A stretch of DNA of 22,139 nucleotides from Carex sylvatica (Eukaryota; Streptophyta; Magnoliopsida; Poales; Cyperaceae), in the NCBI GenBank assembly GCA_964058845.1, contig CAXKVR010000545.1:1-22139 (forward strand). The letters are read 5' to 3'. A program made the translations under genes and the position numbers. Of this stretch, positions 17,189-22,139 are shown piece after piece. The first letter of the stretch is position 1. Every line of letters starts with the position of its first letter. The notes below the pieces were generated by a model. That model searched no databases. It was not told the origin of the DNA and saw only the letters and a program-made list of their open reading frames with translations.

Positions 17189-17196
17189 GCTGAATG
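17189..17196. repeat. 8-bp target-site duplication GCTGAATG, left copy
   Basis: Identical to 17862-17869, flanking the hAT-like element. Confidence 0.9.
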
Positions 17197-17861
17197 TAGG
17201 GGTGTCAATGAGTACGATACGGATAGAATGGAAGCATTTTCATATCCATATCCATTAAAAATGATCTTATTCATACTCTATTCTTACTCATTAGGATTTG
17301 ATCTTATCCTACCATATCCTTACCTATTAAAATTATCGGAAAATGAAATGGTAGCAAGTGAATAACGAATAATACTACTATAAAATTAGTTTTATTATAT
17401 TTTACAAATAGAACATCAAAACTCATTTATTTCTTACATATGCAATGATATTACTAATAAAAAAAAGTGCAATCTATTTCAACTAAATTGTATTTTCTAC
17501 AAAACAAGAGAATTCAAAAACAAAAATATATATTCTGACAAATTTAATTAAAGAACAAGACATACAAATAATAATGCGTTTAATATTTTTCTTACAACAA
17601 AAATAATACACTAAATAACAAAAGTACTTACTAATTATTGCTCAAACATTATTATATTATTATATTTTATATAATTACTCTATAAAGTAATGGGTATGAA
17701 ATAGTCTTTACCCGTACCCTTATCCATTTAGCTAACAGAAAAAAAATTCTTACTCATACCCATATTCAATAAGCTAACAAAAATAAATCTTACCCGTATC
17801 CGTTTTATCGAATATGGTATGGGTCAGATAAATAGCTAAAAGGATATCATTGACACCCCTA
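17197..17861. mobile_element. Non-autonomous hAT-like element, 665 bp
   Basis: The ends are exact 15-bp inverted repeats, TAGGGGTGTCAATGA and TCATTGACACCCCTA, flanked by a perfect 8-bp target duplication GCTGAATG. The 8-bp duplication and TAGGGGTGTCAA-type ends fit the hAT superfamily. Subterminal regions carry repeated CATATCC, ACCCGTAYCC and ACCCATA words in both orientations, as expected for transposase-binding sites. The AT-rich body encodes no transposase, so the element would have depended on a helper. The unbroken duplication and ends suggest a fairly young insertion. Confidence 0.93.
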
Positions 17862-17869
17862 GCTGAATG
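17862..17869. repeat. 8-bp target-site duplication GCTGAATG, right copy
   Basis: Exact partner of 17189-17196. Confidence 0.9.
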
Positions 17870-19600
17870 GAGTCAATTTTTTATTTTCAATAAGTGGTGA
17901 GTTAGAGAAAGAATCAGAAAGAGAATATAAGAAATATATATAGAATTGTCTCGCAACTCTTCATGTGAGATTTTTGATCTTTTTGATTAAAAAATATTCT
18001 AAAATGTTAGAAGTCCTTTAAATTGTACACAAATAATTCATTTTTAAGAAAATGGAGATTAATAGTATAAAATTTCATAAAAATATGGGGGTTAATTTTC
18101 TTGTACATGTAGTACTTTACTTTATTTATAGAACAAAATCATAGTTCATTATCAATATTTGAAAGAAAAGAAGGAGTCAATTGACCTCCATTATATTAAG
18201 CTATCTCTGCCTCTGTCTTTATTATCACAACACTAATACATGATATACAAACAACATCACTTAAACTATATAACTCATATTTTTTTATGAAAGAATTAAT
18301 TAAGGTACACTTATCTCTCTACACTCTTGAAGTGGATTACTCTACTTTTATTTGCCTTTTTACTTGGAAGTTTTGGTCCCAAAATAAAGCATGACACTTC
18401 TATTTATTTGGTGTGGGGTGGGGGGGGGGGGGGGGGGGGGGGGGGGGGAGGGTTTAATGAAATGAAGGCGTAGTGATTTTTTTAGAATATTAGATGGATC
18501 ATAAAATATCTATATAGATATTTTTAATGATATTTCTTAAGCTATCTAGTATCTAAAATTCTAAATATATTAAACACTACAAAATATCAAGAAAAATATT
18601 CAAGTTAAAAAGAATTCTAGGAATATAAAAAAGTAACTTTTAGAACCAGAAACTAATGATATGGATCTCCGACTTGTGTACCATAAAAGTCAGCATATTT
18701 CGTACAATTCAGTAAATCACCTAACCACGTTTATTGAATATTAGTAAAGATTAAAATCAATTTATTATTTATTAAAGGTTCAATATTTCGGAATGTTAGT
18801 AACTAATTCAAATTAAAATTTACATTGGAACTTTGGAATATTACAACTCACAAGTCAATTTACAATTTTTTTTTTATCGTTTTCTGTTAGAAATTGTTTC
18901 ACAATTTTTTGTTAGTTATTGTTTGACAAGAACTACTATTTCTTTTTGTCATACCCACTTAATGCCCAAATAATATGTGATCACTAACCATGATAATAAA
19001 AAAAAAAACCACATCTAACTTGTTAATATATTTAATATTTTTCTTTATGCAAAGAAATCATAAGTCACTCGTGGATGTCTTGCAAGAGCATATTAAGTCT
19101 CTTTAGAACTACTTTGTACCCTAAGAAGTCTTAAACTTGCCAAACAAGTTCTCCTTTGCAAAATTGAAAATCTCTATTTTAGTTCTCCTTTTACCTATTT
19201 TTTTTAAGCTTGTTCAAGATTTTAAACTTTAATTATACATGACTTAAACAATTTTTCAAGCTTAAATTAAGTCTTCTTAAAAAAGTGATTCTTCAACTTT
19301 ATTATTAAACGAAATCTCCTTCCTTAGAGTGCAGCTTAAATTTTAATCTTGCTTAACACCGACGAGTTAGAAGACTTTATTCATATTTCACGCCTTGTCT
19401 GGGTGGTGGTAGCTTCGAATCAGTATCAGAGGCAGGATAATAAACTAAGATACTAGACAAACATATATAAAGCGTATAGTAGAACCATTAACGACATAAA
19501 TAATAACTGAAAGTAAAGTACTCTTATTCAGAAACATAAAAATTAATAATAATAAAGCAAGGTACTGTTTAAAGTTCTTTGATTAAAACTTATATTCAAG
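17870..19600. other. Intergenic DNA, no gene recognised
   Basis: About 1.7 kb of strongly AT-rich sequence with no frame above trivial length. The only notable item is the poly(G) run at 18420-18448, listed separately. Confidence 0.5.
18420..18448. repeat. Poly(G) run of 29 bases
   Basis: An uninterrupted run of G, preceded by GTGTGGGGTG and followed by AGGG. Long G homopolymers are rare in AT-rich plant DNA and hard to sequence accurately, so the length may be an estimate. It could fold as a G-quadruplex on the + strand. Confidence 0.85.
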
Positions 19601-19608
19601 TTTCACAG

Positions 19609-19830
19609 AAATAAACCACTATAAAAAAAAAGGAGAAAGATAAATAGAGTAATTTAGTAAAAAGGTTACTTATACATCTGGTTTAGAAAAATGTTTGTAA
19701 CTTGTAAGAATATTAAACCACTATAAACCACTATTAAATATTTACTTATAAACCACTATAAACCACTATTAAAGGAGAACAATAAACCACTATAAACCAC
19801 TATTAAATATTTACTTATACATCTGGTGTG
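19609..19830. repeat. Tandem/duplicated repeat patch based on ATAAACCACTAT
   Basis: The word AACCACTA occurs seven times (near 19614, 19715, 19726, 19750, 19761, 19784 and 19795). Many are in paired form, 11 bases apart, followed by TAAATATTTACTTATA. The phrase TTACTTATACATCTGGT occurs at about 19666 and again at about 19811, and AAAGGAGAA occurs twice, so a larger unit of roughly 145 bases was probably duplicated and then the short units expanded within it. Confidence 0.85.
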
Positions 19831-20080
19831 AGAATTTAATAATTAAATATTTAATATCAGGTGGGTCTATGCTTTTATGAAAATTATTCAACTGATTTGG
19901 ATTTGCAAACTGCCATCCAATTCGATACAATTGGGATCTCTTCTCTAACAGGTCCCTTGAGAGACTGACATGAAAATTTAGGTGGAAATTACTGCTCGTC
20001 GAACAAACAAACAAACATACAAATGATTACTAAAATAGAGCAACAGTTAATGAACAGATAATATTGCAAAAGAAGACGCA
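19831..20080. other. Unassigned sequence left of the G-box block
   Basis: A 67-codon frame on the - strand (19811-20014) is present but matches no family I recognise. There are four tandem AAAC units near 20002-20018. Confidence 0.4.
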
Positions 20081-20085
20081 CTTTG

Positions 20086-20145
20086 TGATGACGTGGCCTT
20101 CCCAGTTCGTAGCTTGGGAGGAATTATCGGATGACACGTGTCCAA
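20086..20145. promoter_or_regulatory. ACGT-core motifs (TGACGTGG and GACACGTGTC)
   Basis: TGACGTGG lies at 20089-20096, and a perfect palindrome GACACGTGTC containing a CACGTG G-box lies at 20133-20142. Such motifs bind plant bZIP and bHLH factors and ABA-response factors when in promoters. No gene is visible on either side, so the promoter role is inferred only. Confidence 0.4.
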
Positions 20146-20185
20146 TGTTAGCAAGGCAAGAGAGAAACACCAACTGTAGGCTGAA

Positions 20186-20585
20186 GGGGCGGATCCGAGA
20201 TTCTCGTAGAGGATGAAAAATTATCGAATTGGATTTAAATAGTTAATCAGATTTAAATTAATTAACTAATTGAATACTTAATAAAAAACAATACTTTAAC
20301 TTATATTTTTCAATACTCTGACTTGTAATTTCGGATGATCTAACGTATAATTATAATTTCCAATCATAATTCAAGAAATTTATTTTAATTTTAACTCTAA
20401 ATTTAATCCGAATTACAAATTAAACATTTAGAAGGAGGTAAAAAAAATTTCAGAGAAAAGCAGAGTCATCGGAACAGATAAATCACTATTAAAACTCAAA
20501 ATTCAGAGAGAACGGCTGCTCCACTGATTTCTCAAAATTAAGAGAAAATGGCTGCGCCCCCCTGATTTCACATGGGTCCGCGCCT
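20186..20585. mobile_element. Possible MITE with GGGGCGGATCC-type ends
   Basis: The left end GGGGCGGATCC (20186-20196) matches the reverse complement of the right end GGGTCCGCGCC at 9 of 11 positions, enclosing about 400 bp of AT-rich non-coding DNA. CTGTAG occurs at 20174-20179 and 20584-20589 but is not flush with the left repeat, so no valid target duplication is established. It would separate two G-box groups (20135 and 20702/20730). Confidence 0.35.
20495..20570. repeat. Two-copy tandem repeat, unit 36-40 bp
   Basis: CTCAAAATTcAGAG...GGCTGCtcC...CTGATTTC at 20495-20530 is immediately repeated at 20531-20570 with a few substitutions and a small insertion of Cs. Confidence 0.8.
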
Positions 20586-20659
20586 GTAGCAGTACATCCA
20601 TGTTTGAAACCTTCGAAATTGCCATTGTTCTTCTTTCCTTGGTATTATTTGGTCCCTTT

Positions 20660-20865
20660 TAAGCCTTTTAAAAACCCTAGGATGGCTAGGCTTTTGTTGG
20701 ACACGTGGCGTCTTAGATGGAGTCGTGGACACGTGGGCAGGAAGGAGGGTTTCACAAATTGTACTTGTGCGAACATGTTCCATTGTTCCTCTTGTTTTTC
20801 GTTTCTATTTTCCTTTTTTGGAATCAGTGATAGGCCTAAAGGCCCAATATCTCTGGGGCCCCATA
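20660..20865. promoter_or_regulatory. Promoter-like block: telo-box, paired G-boxes, GGCCCA motifs
   Basis: A telo-box-like AAACCCTAG lies at about 20671-20680. Two identical GGACACGTGG G-boxes lie 28 bases apart (20699-20708 and 20727-20736). AAGGCCCAATA and GGGGCCCCA, resembling site II / GGCCCA elements, lie near 20838-20863. In Arabidopsis, telo-box and GGCCCA motifs mark promoters of growth-related genes and G-boxes mark ABA- or light-responsive promoters. No flanking coding sequence is recognised on either strand. The 101-codon frame through it looks like chance. Confidence 0.35.
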
Positions 20866-20909
20866 ACACCCAAATGATAAATTTTAGCCCGTTGTGTAGC
20901 AATATTTAA

Positions 20910-21240
20910 TGTTAGTATAATTATTATCTTAAAAGAGGATGTTAATTAAGTAATATAATCTTATGATTAATATTTTTTTTCTTAAAATTTTAAAAAGTCC
21001 ATTTAAATTATTAGATACTTATATCAGGAACGCTTTATCGGAATAGTGGAGATCTAATTGCACTGGGAAATTTTGAACGGTTTTGGAAATGTGAGACTGC
21101 CAACTAGATCTTCGAGTTTTTTAAAAATAATCATTTTATAAAATATTTTAATAAAAATAATCAGGATTGGACCATTTTTAAAAATACTCAAACCGTGAAA
21201 AAAATTCACAGTCCAGCCGTTTTTTATTTTTTATTTTTAT
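20910..21240. other. AT-rich spacer, nothing recognised
   Basis: No frame, repeat end or RNA gene is seen. Confidence 0.45.
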
Positions 21241-21254
21241 TTTTATAAACTCAT

Positions 21255-21319
21255 TTTTTTTATAATATATGTATAATATATGTATATATAATATATGTAT
21301 AATATAATATATGTATATG

Positions 21320-21361
<42 letters not shown>

Positions 21362-21362
21362 A
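21255..21362. repeat. TA-rich microsatellite (TA)n with ATATATG variants
   Basis: TA dinucleotides are mixed with TAATATATG-type units. The purest (TA) run is at about 21325-21355. Similar units continue at about 21767-21798 on the other side of the foldback element, so the element interrupts one repeat tract. Confidence 0.9.
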
Positions 21363-21766
21363 TGAGGAGAGATCAAATTACAATAATTTTTGAGTTACAA
21401 CAAGTTACAACAATCATTATCTACATTTTCAAAGTCCAAATCGTCGATCCAAACCATTAGATGTGATATCTACAATAAAATGTGCTTGTAGATCAAATTT
21501 TATATTTTTTAGAATTGTTTTACTATTTATTAAGATGGGTACAAAATTCAATGGTTTGAATTTGACTAGTTTTTGTACATATCTTGATAAATAGTAAAAA
21601 AATTCCAAAAAATGTAAAATTTGGTCTCCAAGCACATTTTATTGTAGAGATCACATTTAACGGTTTGGATCGACGATTTAGACTTTGAAAATGTTGAAAA
21701 AATGGTTGTTGTAGCTTGTTGTAACTTGTTGTAACTCAAAAATTGTTGTAACTTGATTCCTCCTCA
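21363..21766. mobile_element. Long foldback MITE, copy A (about 404 bp)
   Basis: Two arms of about 190 bases are inverted copies with a loop of only about 20 bases near 21556-21576. Arms begin TGAGGAG and share CAATTTTTGAGTTACAACAA (with few changes), AATCGTCGATCCAAACC, ACAATAAAATGTGCTTG and ACTATTTAT. An identical TAATATAA flanks both ends (21355-21362 and 21767-21774), a candidate 8-bp target duplication, weakened by the surrounding TA repeat. There is no coding capacity. A transcript through it would be one long hairpin, a natural substrate for Dicer-like enzymes. Confidence 0.8.
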
Positions 21767-21861
21767 TAATATAATATATGTATATATAATAAAATATAGA
21801 GTAAGGCTACACTACTTCGCGAATTAAAAGGGACTGTTTTAATTCACGCTCATATCTCTAG

Positions 21862-22139
21862 TTTCGAAGTTCAAATAGCCGATCCAAACCATTAGATGTT
21901 TAATCTATATTAAAATGTGCTTTGAGACCAAATTTTATATTTTTGAAATTATTTTACTATTTATTAAGATGGTTTGAAAATTGCTGTTTTTATTAAAATT
22001 CTGCACCATTAGAAAACAACGATTTTCAAACCATCTTAATAAATAAAAAAAAATTTCAAAAAAATATAAAATTTGGTCTCAAAGCACATTTTAATATAGA
22101 TTAAACATCTAACTTGGATCGGCTATTTGGACTTCGAAA
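21862..22139. mobile_element. Long foldback MITE, copy B, cut by the window end
   Basis: The left arm begins TTTCGAAGTTCAAATAGCC and the window ends with its inverted partner (...GGCTATTTGGACTTCGAAA). The arms are about 130 bases around a loop near 21995-22020. The arm sequence is clearly related to copy A (shared CGATCCAAACCATTAGATGT, AAAATGTGCTT, CAAATTTTATATTTTT and TTTACTATTTATTAAGATGG). The true left end may lie at about 21799-21861, so the right end is probably beyond the window. Confidence 0.75.

Noticed and set aside
19609..19830. Possible CRISPR-like array because of regularly repeated AACCACTA words
   Set aside because: The units are adjacent tandem copies without unique spacers, in a plant genome. 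It is an ordinary tandem repeat.
20174..20589. CTGTAG as a target duplication for the GGGGCGGATCC element
   Set aside because: The left copy is separated from the inverted repeat by seven bases, so the geometry is wrong. A 6-bp match is likely chance.
20604..20909. 101-codon + frame and overlapping - frames near the G-box block
   Set aside because: No domain, Phe/Ser-rich from T-rich DNA, and frames on both strands of similar length. I treat it as chance.

Overview
The window looks like nuclear DNA from a flowering plant, probably a eudicot. It is very AT-rich, contains one clear plant-specific transcription factor gene, and is otherwise filled with plant transposable elements. I see no bacterial gene organisation, CRISPR array, rRNA or convincing tRNA. 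The species cannot be told from the sequence.

Layout. Bases 1-3060 are AT-rich intergenic DNA holding MITE-like elements: one at about 101-402 and a stack of nested inverted repeats at about 2212-2883. The only intact gene is an intronless zinc finger-homeodomain (ZF-HD/ZHD) gene at 3465-4307, + strand. It has a CT-rich leader carrying one upstream ORF (3296-3445). Bases 4308-7351 are gene-poor and hold a nearly full-length foldback element (about 5701-5902).

Bases 7352-12040 are a complete but dead Ty1/copia LTR retrotransposon on the - strand. It has 164-bp LTRs, a 5-bp CAAGC target duplication, an initiator-Met-type primer site and a polypurine tract. The Gag, protease, integrase, reverse transcriptase and RNase H segments are all broken by stops and frameshifts, and the capsid core appears deleted.

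Bases 12041-22139 again hold no convincing gene. They contain a GA microsatellite, a possible second LTR-element relic, a SINE-like relic, a 398-bp long-TIR element (15034-15431), a 211-bp Mutator-like MITE with a 9-bp target duplication (16619-16829), and a 665-bp hAT-like MITE with an 8-bp target duplication (17197-17861). They also contain a 29-base G run, a short tandem-repeat patch (about 19610-19830), an ACGT/G-box-rich promoter-like block (about 20085-20880), a TA microsatellite, and two related long foldback elements at the right edge, the second cut by the window end.

How it fits together: one regulatory gene sits among transposons of several superfamilies. Element insertions come to within about 400 bp of its start codon, so the main functional question is whether they, the upstream ORF, or small RNAs from the foldback elements influence the ZHD gene. 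I did not find evidence for a wholly new biological system. The most unusual items are the foldback family, the nested inverted repeats and the upstream ORF.
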